Of a stretch of DNA of 64,000 nt, positions 56,163-64,000 are shown one piece after another. The first letter of the stretch is position 1. Each line of letters opens with the position of its first letter. The notes beneath the pieces are model-generated. The model saw only the letters and a program-made list of their open reading frames with translations, was not told the DNA's origin and did not search any database. The stretch is from Massilibacteroides vaginae (lineage in GTDB: Bacteria; Bacteroidota; Bacteroidia; Bacteroidales; Tannerellaceae): NCBI RefSeq assembly GCF_900178525.1, contig NZ_FXDJ01000006.1:310001-374000 (forward strand), in the 5' to 3' direction. The position numbers and the translations under genes were made by a program.

Positions 56163-58535
56163 TTATATCTTTATTCCAAATTTCTTTAGCTTTTTCAACG
56201 ATTCAAATGTTTTTATCAGTGCTTGCTCTCTAACGTTTTCTTTTTTTGCTAATGCAATCTGAACTGATTTTACATTTGCTAATTCAAGGTTATTAAATAT
56301 TTTTGTCTGGCTTGCTATATCAACAATTCGTTTCCAGTCGTCTTTTGATAGGAGCAAAAGTTTGTCGTAGATAAATTTCACTTCAACAATTTCTGTTTCG
56401 TCAAGTTTAGATAATGCTTTTGCTTCGTCCACAAGTGTTGGATTTACCTGAACATAGTCAAGAACTTTTTTGCCAAAGTTAATTTCTCTTGCTGTTAAAT
56501 TTTTACTTTCTTTTAACTTTTTTAGCAAATCAAACATCATCATATAATCAAATCCATCTGGCTTATTTAGGTTAATATAACTTCTAAAACCATCCCAGAA
56601 TTTCAATCCCATTTTTTGAATTTCACTAATTACAAAAATACTATCTTCTACATTATTTGCTTCAAGTTCTTTTTCATTTTCTCGTTGCACTTTTTCTTTT
56701 TCAGAAATCAAATAATATTTCAGAATTGAAATTAAATTTTCAGAATAAGGAGTGTCTTTCAGATTTTCCCAAGAAGTTGCCCGTTTTGCGTACTCTGATA
56801 TCAAACTATTGTTTGCTTCTGAAACTATATGGTTATATACAAAAACAAGCAATTTCTTTAAATGACCTTTAAGGATGTCGTCCGTTTTTTGTTCTTCATA
56901 AACTTTCCATAAATTAAGTCTGTTCTCCGTCAGAAAATGAAAATAAGAAACCGTGTAGGCAACAGTTAATGCTTTGATGCTTGTATCTCCAATTGCATCT
57001 ACATTTTTACGACCAAAAAGCTTATCAGTAGTTTTAAATAAAATTGCATTTGCAATGAGTTTACGATAAAAATTCTCGCCAGGCATTTTGTTTTTACTGA
57101 CTAACTCATTAATCTTTTTCGTATAGTGAATAAAGTTTTTCTGTGAACCTTGTGAAACAAAATGCGGTTCTAATTCCCAAACGTTAATAAATTTGGCAAC
57201 ATCTGATTTTACAAATTTTCTGTCTGACGGATTTTGCTCTTTAAATTTCTTTTGTTGTGCTGCTGTTTGTTTATTGAGCGTTTCACGATACTGTCCGTTT
57301 GCACGTTCAAAGAACCACAAAAGCGACTGATTTTTATTTTCAGGATTAACAACATATTTTTTTCTTGACAAATTTTCAATCTGCACAAAATACGGGTTAT
57401 TTGAAGATAAATCCAGTTCAGAAACTTTATTCTGACTATTTGCAAAGCGTGAAATATTCGGAACTTCAATGTTCTTTTGTTCTTTATCTTTGATAACAGT
57501 GAGTTTCATCTGAACAAATATTTTACTTAAATCAGCATCTTTAAACTTTTTCTGTGTGTGATATAATGAAGCCGTTGTTTGCCCTCCGTTTACAATCTGA
57601 AAATCGTTAAGATTGGTAATAACTAACTGGTTATCTATAAGTTTCGTTTCAACGCTTTCTGCCGTTGCCGTAATTCCGTTATTGTATGGCAAAAACATTT
57701 GTGGTTTAGTGCGAATGGTATCTCTGATTCCTTTATTGAATTTCCCTGCCTGTCCTAAAAACGCTCGAACATTGCTTTCTAATAATTCATTTGAAAATTC
57801 TTTGTACAACTTCGCTAAAATTTCGCCCGGCACAATTGCCAAATAGCAATCGTACATTTCGTCAATACTTGGTACTTGCAAGCATTGTAAGCCTTTTCCG
57901 TCTTCAGTAAAATTTTCAAATTCTATTTCTATCGGTTCGTGAACACTATTGGATTCATTGATTTTAAAAAGTCTCGAAACATCCCACGTATGAACGAAAA
58001 CATCAACGTCATTAATTTCAATTTTCTCTTTGTCGTGATTTGAAAAACCATTTATCAGAAAATAAACATTAATACGGTCAAAATCTTTTCCTTGTTTTTC
58101 GATTATATCAATTAAGTGAGTGAGTTCAGTATTTGATTTATCAATGTAATCAATATGGCGTTTCAAAGCCGCATTGATAAAGCGTTTTATTTGATTGAGT
58201 GATTTTGTGTAATCATCTTTTGTGATATTGTAATTATATTCATTTTTATAAAATGTGATAAATAAATCAAGTGTTTCAAAGTATTCCTTTTTGTTTTCGT
58301 CTTTAAACAAATCTTTCAAACAATAGCCATTTATCTTCCAGTCAATTCCGCCCTGACTGTTTGGATGAATGTAAGACAAAACCCTTGCTCCTTCAGACTT
58401 TCCTATTAATTCAAAAACCTCAATGCAGTATTCTGTAAATTTATCTTCAAAACTTGCTCCTTCTCCTTCGGAATAAACCAGAGAAGCAACATCAGATTTT
58501 AATTCTTCAATATAGTTTTCTAACGCTCTTTCCAT
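56163..58535 (-). CDS. AIPR-family protein, last gene of the Mza-type defence operon
   Basis: 790 residues. The AIPR (abortive infection phage resistance) signature FQIVNGGQTTASLYHTQ is clear, with FLPYNNGITATAESVETK before it and VPNISRFANSQNKVSELDLS after. The long C-terminal half is helical. The family occurs in restriction-like and abortive-infection loci. It starts 3 bp after the DUF4420 gene in a tight operon. The enzymatic role is unproven; it probably acts as an effector or DNA-binding component. Confidence 0.85.
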   Translation of the reverse strand: MERALENYIEELKSDVASLVYSEGEGASFEDKFTEYCIEVFELIGKSEGARVLSYIHPNSQGGIDWKINGYCLKDLFKDENKKEYFETLDLFITFYKNEYNYNITKDDYTKSLNQIKRFINAALKRHIDYIDKSNTELTHLIDIIEKQGKDFDRINVYFLINGFSNHDKEKIEINDVDVFVHTWDVSRLFKINESNSVHEPIEIEFENFTEDGKGLQCLQVPSIDEMYDCYLAIVPGEILAKLYKEFSNELLESNVRAFLGQAGKFNKGIRDTIRTKPQMFLPYNNGITATAESVETKLIDNQLVITNLNDFQIVNGGQTTASLYHTQKKFKDADLSKIFVQMKLTVIKDKEQKNIEVPNISRFANSQNKVSELDLSSNNPYFVQIENLSRKKYVVNPENKNQSLLWFFERANGQYRETLNKQTAAQQKKFKEQNPSDRKFVKSDVAKFINVWELEPHFVSQGSQKNFIHYTKKINELVSKNKMPGENFYRKLIANAILFKTTDKLFGRKNVDAIGDTSIKALTVAYTVSYFHFLTENRLNLWKVYEEQKTDDILKGHLKKLLVFVYNHIVSEANNSLISEYAKRATSWENLKDTPYSENLISILKYYLISEKEKVQRENEKELEANNVEDSIFVISEIQKMGLKFWDGFRSYINLNKPDGFDYMMMFDLLKKLKESKNLTAREINFGKKVLDYVQVNPTLVDEAKALSKLDETEIVEVKFIYDKLLLLSKDDWKRIVDIASQTKIFNNLELANVKSVQIALAKKENVREQALIKTFESLKKLKKFGIKI

Positions 58536-58538
58536 TCA

Positions 58539-59510
58539 CTAAATATTTTCAATTATGGTTTCAGGTTCTACTATAAAATTTTCTACTGAAGAAATTTCTA
58601 TTGAATACGAAGTATCATAAATTCCCAACGGCAAATCCTTTTTTACGATTTTAGGGAATTCAGAAGTTACAGCAAAGACAAAGATTTTTTTTAGCGCATA
58701 CATTTTGTTATAATATCCTCTGTCTTCTTCAAAATATCCGTTTAGCTGCAGTTTCCCGTAGAATATACTACGTTCTTCTTCAGTTGATATTTTATTCCGG
58801 GTTTGTTCTACTATTGAATTAAGTGAAATTCCATTGTCTTTAACGGCTTCAGCTGAATACAAAATCAAAAATAAATCGTTGAAATTTTCAACATCTAATT
58901 GTCTTTCGTTTGAAACTATAATTCGTGGTTGTTTCGATGAGGAAAATTTGACTTCAACACCAATAGTTCCCAAGGTAAAATCTTTCGCCTGAAACTCCCG
59001 TTCTGTACCAGTCCACGCATTTACTGCGTTTATAGATGTTTTGTCTTTATCTAAAAGATGATTGAGAAACAACAATTCGCCAATTAAACCTTTTTGTTGT
59101 TCCATTGACAAACCATTAAAGTTGATTTTATCAAAAAGTTTTTTCCATTTTGAAACTACATTCAGTGCTGTTGTTATTGCTTCACTTTCCGTAATGCATA
59201 ATTGAATATCTTCAAGAATATTTTGAATAAACAATGAAAAAATATCTTTTAAATCTTTGTCCAGTAGATAAATGTTCAGTTCCATATTGGTTTCTGCTTC
59301 AATCGTAAAAATCTCAACTCCTTTGAAACGATATTTTTTCAGTTCTGGGAATGCTACATTATTTGCCACAGACAAAATAAACAAATGCTGTCCTGTAATA
59401 TGGTTTGTTGCTACAAAACAGTGTAAATGTGGTATTTTATCAATTCTTGTTTTGATAATTATATCGCCTGTTGGCTTGTGATTTTCCCAAATTGTTTTGA
59501 TGTCTATCAT
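58539..59510 (-). CDS. PD-(D/E)XK motif protein (DUF4420)
   Basis: 323 residues. A nuclease core is visible: E145 in GLIGELLFLN, D177 in AKDFTLG and the EVK triplet (186-188) in TIGVEVKFSS. This fits DUF4420, a PD-(D/E)XK-fold family found with Z1 and MutL-like genes. It is the likely nuclease subunit of the system. Its start overlaps the Z1 stop by 4 bp (ATGA). Confidence 0.85.
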   Translation of the reverse strand: MIDIKTIWENHKPTGDIIIKTRIDKIPHLHCFVATNHITGQHLFILSVANNVAFPELKKYRFKGVEIFTIEAETNMELNIYLLDKDLKDIFSLFIQNILEDIQLCITESEAITTALNVVSKWKKLFDKINFNGLSMEQQKGLIGELLFLNHLLDKDKTSINAVNAWTGTEREFQAKDFTLGTIGVEVKFSSSKQPRIIVSNERQLDVENFNDLFLILYSAEAVKDNGISLNSIVEQTRNKISTEEERSIFYGKLQLNGYFEEDRGYYNKMYALKKIFVFAVTSEFPKIVKKDLPLGIYDTSYSIEISSVENFIVEPETIIENI

Positions 59511-62347
59511 TGGTTGTCAGTTTCAGGGTTGTCGTCATCGTCCATTACTTCATTATCAAATTCACGGTTAATGGAAGCAGTGTACGAAACTTTAACTTCA
59601 TCATCAATCCTTGGAAAATGCAAACTATATCCAATGATTGGAATACCATTATTAACGTTTGGCGTTCCTCTTTCATCTAATGCGTAAATCAATAAAAGCC
59701 CTTTCTTTTCAGCTTTTCGTTGTTCTTTAATATCGTTGTAAGTAAAATCTTTGTTTTGTAAAGTTAAATCAACCTGCCGGTCACCGGTTTGGTCAATCTG
59801 GTTTTTCGAAATTAAATAAAACTCACCACCTCGTCCGATTTGCTGATTACGAACACTACACCCCATAGTAATAACTTCGTTATTATGTTGTAGTTGATAT
59901 GTTGCAACGCATTCGTTGGGTTTGCGTTCTTTTCTTGGTGTTTTTCCATTATAATCTACAAACACTTTTTCATCCGTATTTGAAACAATACAAATGCTCC
60001 ATTCTTTAATTTTATCCGCCTTTGATTGAGTTCTTATGTAGTCGCTTAACGTTGCATTGATAATGCTTGGCTGTTCAATTCTGTAAGCATCAATAAAACT
60101 GCAAAGGGCTTCAATATTTACATTTGGATAAAGCAAATATCTTGTATTTCCTTTCAGTTCTTTTCTATTTTCTTTTGAAGGGAAACCAATTGTATCAACC
60201 AGGTTTTTCAGAGCATTAAAGTTGTTGTCAATCGCAGATTTTGTTTTCAGTAAACAGTAAGTTTGCGGATTTTCTCCCGAAAACGAAATTTCAATATCTT
60301 CCGAAAAATGTAATTTATTCAGGCTTGTAATGGTTAGCAAACCGTGATGATTTCTGACTTTTAAACGAAAATCTTTCGGACGTTGATGCGTTGCGGTCAT
60401 TTCGTCAAAGTCGTTCCGCATTTCTTCGGTTGCCATTGTAATATGGTTAAACCAGTCAAAAATCTGATTAGTTGTATATAATCTACATAAATCAACGTAG
60501 CCGGGACGATACCCAAACCAACGCCCCATTTGCATAAGAGAATCATACATTCGAGTTGTTCTCAAATAATAAGAAACTGATAGTCCTTCCAGTGTAATCC
60601 CTCTTGACAAGCGGCTGCCACCAACGGCAATTACAGATAATCCGTTTTCGTGCCGGTTGTAGTCAATTTCCTCAATTTTATGATACTCTAGATTAGTTGT
60701 TGAACGTGTGCCGTGAACAGAACGAACGTCAATTTTTAAAGCAGCTTGTTTTAATTCCTTTTTGACCTCTTCCCAAGTATGCTGTTTTATCCTGATGTCG
60801 GTATAATCCAAATTTTCCAAGATATTTTGTGTTGTGGGTAAAAAGTCAGTTTCGTACAATTCTTTTAATTCATTTAGCAAAGTTTCATCTTCACTTTGAA
60901 TAGCATTTTGATATTTTTTCGTTTTTTCGTTTACCAAATACGCAATCCGATCAATCCACCTTACAAGCAAAGCAACGTGAACAAGCATGGAGTTGTGTTT
61001 ATTTTCGTGTCCTCTGAGTCTTCGGATTGCACAAGTCAGAATAAACGATTTTATTGCACGTTTAAGACTTGCGGGAAGATATTCAGGTAAAACATCTTTG
61101 TTTTCTTTATTGATTGTTCTGAAAAATGGTGGGTCAAAATCATTGATTTCTCGAAAAATATCCAAAGGTTCTTTTGTGAGATCGGAATTTGGGTTTTCGT
61201 AACCGAAAATTTTTGCGGCACCAATATAATTTGTGGGAGTTTTGATATTTATGATAAAATCTCTTGGAAATAAATCTTCTCCGATTTTGTATTGTTTGTT
61301 TTTTACAGTTGTTGTTTGTTTTTCGTTATAATCTTGTGAAATAAACAGGTTTGCATAAGGAGTTGCCGTATAACCAATAAAAGTATTCTGGTTGAAAACA
61401 TTCAGCAAAGTTCGGATTAAACGGTTTATTGTTTTGATGTCGTTAATATCTCTGGAAGCGTTAACAGAAGCTGCATCTGCTTCATCATCTATTATTAGTA
61501 CCGGAACGTTAAACAATTTTGGTGTTCCGTCCACATTTATAGCATTTACATCTTTTGAAAACCAGTCAATCAAGTTTTCAAGAATGCTTTTGTTCTTTTT
61601 AATAACAAAAACAACAGGATTTTTCCCGATTGGTATATTTAATCCATTAGCAATTTTTTGGTTGAAATCGCCCTCATCTCCACTTTTATAATATGCAGAA
61701 GTAAGCGAATAAATATCCGTTCCGACTTTATATTTTCCTACACCAACAATTTTGTTCTCTTTTTCTCTGATAAATGCAGAACTATTTCTTCCTATGTAAC
61801 CCGAATCAATTCTTTCTTGTGTCTGTCTGCGTAGTGAACTGATTGTACCTGCAATGATGATAATTACTTTGTAACCTGTGTCAGTTGCTTTATTAATAAG
61901 CCCAACATAGTTGGACGTTTTACCTGACTGAACGTGTCCGACAACCATTCCACGCCTGTCAAATGATTTTGTTTCCTTTGGATTAACACACTTGTCAAGA
62001 ATTCTATCAGTGAAATCGTCCAAATCATTTACAGGAAATGACGAATCGTTTTCCTGCATATACGCTTTGTATCTGTTCCATAATTCAAAGTTAACATTTG
62101 CCTTTTCGTCATTCAACCAAGGCGTAACACTTTCATCATAAAGTTCGGTAATTGCACCTTTTCCAATACTAAAATCCGCATTGAGATTTTCAAACAAGGC
62201 TTGTTTATCGACGTTTGAAAATTCAGGCGAAGACATAATTTTCTCATCAATAATTTTAAAAATAGTTTCCTCATTGATGCTTTCATGTGGTATCAAATTG
62301 AGATAGGCATGGCAAATAAGTTTAGCTGTTTGGTTAATATTATTCAT
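59507..62347 (-). CDS. Z1-domain helicase-like ATPase
   Basis: 946 residues. Walker A is GHVQSGKTS (from residue 137), Walker B is VLIIDDEADAAS, and the late motif IAVGGSRLSRGITLEG, LMQMGRWFGYR corresponds to helicase motif VI. This is the Z1 domain named for such restriction-like systems. It probably moves along or remodels DNA to serve the nuclease. Its start overlaps the GHKL ATPase stop by 4 bp. Confidence 0.9.
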   Translation of the reverse strand: MNNINQTAKLICHAYLNLIPHESINEETIFKIIDEKIMSSPEFSNVDKQALFENLNADFSIGKGAITELYDESVTPWLNDEKANVNFELWNRYKAYMQENDSSFPVNDLDDFTDRILDKCVNPKETKSFDRRGMVVGHVQSGKTSNYVGLINKATDTGYKVIIIIAGTISSLRRQTQERIDSGYIGRNSSAFIREKENKIVGVGKYKVGTDIYSLTSAYYKSGDEGDFNQKIANGLNIPIGKNPVVFVIKKNKSILENLIDWFSKDVNAINVDGTPKLFNVPVLIIDDEADAASVNASRDINDIKTINRLIRTLLNVFNQNTFIGYTATPYANLFISQDYNEKQTTTVKNKQYKIGEDLFPRDFIINIKTPTNYIGAAKIFGYENPNSDLTKEPLDIFREINDFDPPFFRTINKENKDVLPEYLPASLKRAIKSFILTCAIRRLRGHENKHNSMLVHVALLVRWIDRIAYLVNEKTKKYQNAIQSEDETLLNELKELYETDFLPTTQNILENLDYTDIRIKQHTWEEVKKELKQAALKIDVRSVHGTRSTTNLEYHKIEEIDYNRHENGLSVIAVGGSRLSRGITLEGLSVSYYLRTTRMYDSLMQMGRWFGYRPGYVDLCRLYTTNQIFDWFNHITMATEEMRNDFDEMTATHQRPKDFRLKVRNHHGLLTITSLNKLHFSEDIEISFSGENPQTYCLLKTKSAIDNNFNALKNLVDTIGFPSKENRKELKGNTRYLLYPNVNIEALCSFIDAYRIEQPSIINATLSDYIRTQSKADKIKEWSICIVSNTDEKVFVDYNGKTPRKERKPNECVATYQLQHNNEVITMGCSVRNQQIGRGGEFYLISKNQIDQTGDRQVDLTLQNKDFTYNDIKEQRKAEKKGLLLIYALDERGTPNVNNGIPIIGYSLHFPRIDDEVKVSYTASINREFDNEVMDDDDNPETDNQ

Positions 62348-63804
62348 TTCAAATACTCGTTAATTAGTGGATATAAACTGAACGGAACAGCACTCATAAT
62401 TTGTTGACTTGCTAATTCATTCGGTATTCCTTGTGATACATTTATATTGTATAATTCAACAGCTAAATTGATTAACTCTTGACTTGGTATCTCAGATTGT
62501 TTTTCTAATTCGTGGAAAGCTGGATCTTCGTTTTGATTACTTAAAATCAACTCAATCGGAACGTTATCTTCCAATAACTTCAATACTTTTCCAAATAGTT
62601 TGCTATTTTCTTCCAGCAACAATTTTATAATTGGATGCTTTCTGTTGATTTGGTATTTCTTTATTCCGTTTCTGGTTTTATCGTCCGTCCATAATGGTTC
62701 GAGATTAGATTCTCCACTTTCTGAAATCGTTTTTTGTCCACGCCAGTTATATATTTTTGCTGATTTCATAATTGCCATTCTTGCAATCCGATCAAGCTCT
62801 TTACGAATTTCTATTGGGGGTATTGCGGTTGATTTCTTAATATCAAGATGCCAATTAAAATCATTTTCATTTGTGAAATTAACTGCAATTCTCGCCAACT
62901 TTGAATAGTCACGTTTCTTTTGAAGTCCAAGCCAGTCGCCGGCAACAAGCAATCTTTCTCCACGATAAATATAAAATCCTTGTTCCTGAAACCAACCTAA
63001 CGAACCTCCTGAATTTTCATAATCACTTTTCCCTATTTCTGACATATGGGGTAAAATGAAGTAAGTAATTTCCACATTACCAAAACTTTCAGGTAACCCC
63101 ATTTCAGGCTTTGGATTTAGGTTGAGTAAAAATGGATTGTATGGTTCAATGACTTCGTTTTGAAAGAAAATTTTCACTCGTTTACTCTCTATAAATTTAT
63201 GAAACACCAAACTTAAATGATGTTTTACATTTATCATTTCCTGATAAAAAGCATTTTTAACACTTTCGTTTATTGATTCTGCATTACCGATAATCCGATC
63301 TAACTTTTCCCAAAGAACTAATGTTCCTGATTTTTGCTTTTTCAATTTTTCAAGAAATGAATCGTCAGAAACATAATCCAGCAACTGCCATTCATTTTCA
63401 GCATTGATGAAATCAATATCCCAGCAACGTTTGATTATTGCATAATTTTCACGTTTGGTGATGCATGTAAGCCGTTTGCACTGTGAAAAAGAAGCAGTTT
63501 TCAAGCCCATTCCGAAACGTCCTAAATCTTTTTCAGTCCTTACTTCCTCAGGGTCTTTACATCCTGGTGTCATTGCTAAGACAAGTTCATCTTTATTCAT
63601 TCCCGTTCCGTTATCGGAAACAGAAATAAATGAATCCTGCCCGTTCCATTTGTATTCAATGCAAATTTCGTCAGCACTTGCGGAAATTGAATTGTCAATA
63701 ATATCAGCAATAGCAGTAGAAAGATTGTAACCAAAACTTCTGTAAGATTTGATTGTTGTTTTTGGGTTTGGCTTGGCTATTTCGGCTTTGACAAATTCGC
63801 TCAT
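62344..63804 (-). CDS. MutL/MORC-like GHKL ATPase
   Basis: 486 residues. The Bergerat fold is complete: N box [13 protein letters not shown] (N38), G1 SDNGTGM (64-69), G2 [14 protein letters not shown] (95-105). This is the prokaryotic MutL/MORC-like group placed by Iyer, Abhiman and Aravind with restriction-modification genes. It likely couples ATP binding to dimer closure on DNA. The operon overlap with the methyltransferase is 4 bp. Confidence 0.9.
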   Translation of the reverse strand: MSEFVKAEIAKPNPKTTIKSYRSFGYNLSTAIADIIDNSISASADEICIEYKWNGQDSFISVSDNGTGMNKDELVLAMTPGCKDPEEVRTEKDLGRFGMGLKTASFSQCKRLTCITKRENYAIIKRCWDIDFINAENEWQLLDYVSDDSFLEKLKKQKSGTLVLWEKLDRIIGNAESINESVKNAFYQEMINVKHHLSLVFHKFIESKRVKIFFQNEVIEPYNPFLLNLNPKPEMGLPESFGNVEITYFILPHMSEIGKSDYENSGGSLGWFQEQGFYIYRGERLLVAGDWLGLQKKRDYSKLARIAVNFTNENDFNWHLDIKKSTAIPPIEIRKELDRIARMAIMKSAKIYNWRGQKTISESGESNLEPLWTDDKTRNGIKKYQINRKHPIIKLLLEENSKLFGKVLKLLEDNVPIELILSNQNEDPAFHELEKQSEIPSQELINLAVELYNINVSQGIPNELASQQIMSAVPFSLYPLINEYLK

Positions 63805-64000
63805 ATCATCTCTCTGATTTTCTCCGCAATCTTTTCAGCCATTAAAGGAGGAACAGCATTGCCAATTTGTTTGAAAGCTGCTGTACGGCTTCCTTCAAAA
63901 AAATAATCATCAGGGAAAGACTGTAATCGTGCTGCTTCTCTAACTGTTATAGAGCGGTTTTGCTTTTTGTCAGGATGAATATAATAATGCCCATCCATTG
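63801..64000 (-). CDS. DNA (cytosine-5) methyltransferase, C-terminal fragment at window edge
   Basis: The frame is open to the right window edge; only the last 66 or so residues are present. Motif IX-like [16 protein letters not shown] and motif [18 protein letters not shown] identify a C5 cytosine methyltransferase. Motifs I-VIII, including the PC catalytic site, and the recognition domain lie outside. It is the first in-window gene of the defence operon, so it probably marks host DNA. Confidence 0.85.
   Translation of the reverse strand, partial: MDGHYYIHPDKKQNRSITVREAARLQSFPDDYFFEGSRTAAFKQIGNAVPPLMAEKIAEKIREMI

Overview
The window comes from a member of the Bacteroidales (Bacteroidota). 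I infer this from NigD-like lipoproteins, a TonB-dependent receptor with a carboxypeptidase-like regulatory domain, a gliding-motility/T9SS type B C-terminal domain, a PorT-type barrel, a GT3 glycogen synthase paired with a GT35 phosphorylase, a DUF6377-like regulator, and many promoters with the Bacteroidota -7 consensus TAnnTTTG in place of sigma70 boxes. A Tannerellaceae or Dysgonomonadaceae-like genus (Parabacteroides/Macellibacteroides neighbourhood) fits best; the genus is inference only. I saw no rRNA, tRNA, CRISPR array, transposase or integrase.

Layout. 1-9.4 kb: a truncated DUF4153 membrane protein, an HTH protein, a cytidylate kinase-like protein and free methionine-R-sulfoxide reductase, then a leftward operon of a T9SS-type secreted protein, lytic transglycosylase, uvrA and a YigZ-family protein. 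9.4-16.5 kb: LysM/periplasmic-binding-fold protein and PorT-like barrel, ilvE and metF from divergent promoters, a trypsin-like TPR protein and a cupin. 16.5-23.9 kb: leftward cluster NigD-like, Yip1, smpB, nucleoside-recognition protein and metH, with a second NigD gene upstream. 24-29.3 kb: ECF sigma factor with an inner-membrane/beta-barrel partner, then a metal operon (Cys-rich protein, TonB receptor, HMA protein). 29.4-35.7 kb: ftsK-lolA-trxB-GDPD-GHL10 operon. 36-39.4 kb: methyltransferase and a repeat-rich island around an orphan secreted protein. 39-43 kb: cobalamin riboswitch and a three-gene acyl-CoA carboxylase operon. 43-50.7 kb: FadL-like porin, glycogen phosphorylase and synthase, and a conserved three-gene rightward cluster. 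50.8-55.9 kb: Bro-N gene flanked by two copies of the dnaK 3' end, then dnaK and a TPR/HTH membrane regulator. 56.2-64 kb: an AT-rich five-gene defence operon.

The most interesting points are these. (1) The operon at the right edge (cytosine methyltransferase, MutL/MORC-like GHKL ATPase, Z1, DUF4420 PD-(D/E)XK protein, AIPR) matches the Mza-type antiphage/restriction system; it is a known class, and its methylase is cut by the window edge. (2) A 94-bp direct repeat, made of the last dnaK codons plus the dnaK terminator, brackets a Bro-N gene and looks like the footprint of integration at the dnaK 3' end. (3) A three-locus intergenic repeat family combines a GCTGAT-ATCAGC palindrome with AT-rich units of about 22 bp. 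(4) Composite hairpin repeats in direct orientation flank an orphan secreted protein gene. (5) A cobalamin riboswitch sits in front of an acyl-CoA carboxylase operon, which links B12 to the methylmalonyl-CoA/propionyl-CoA step.
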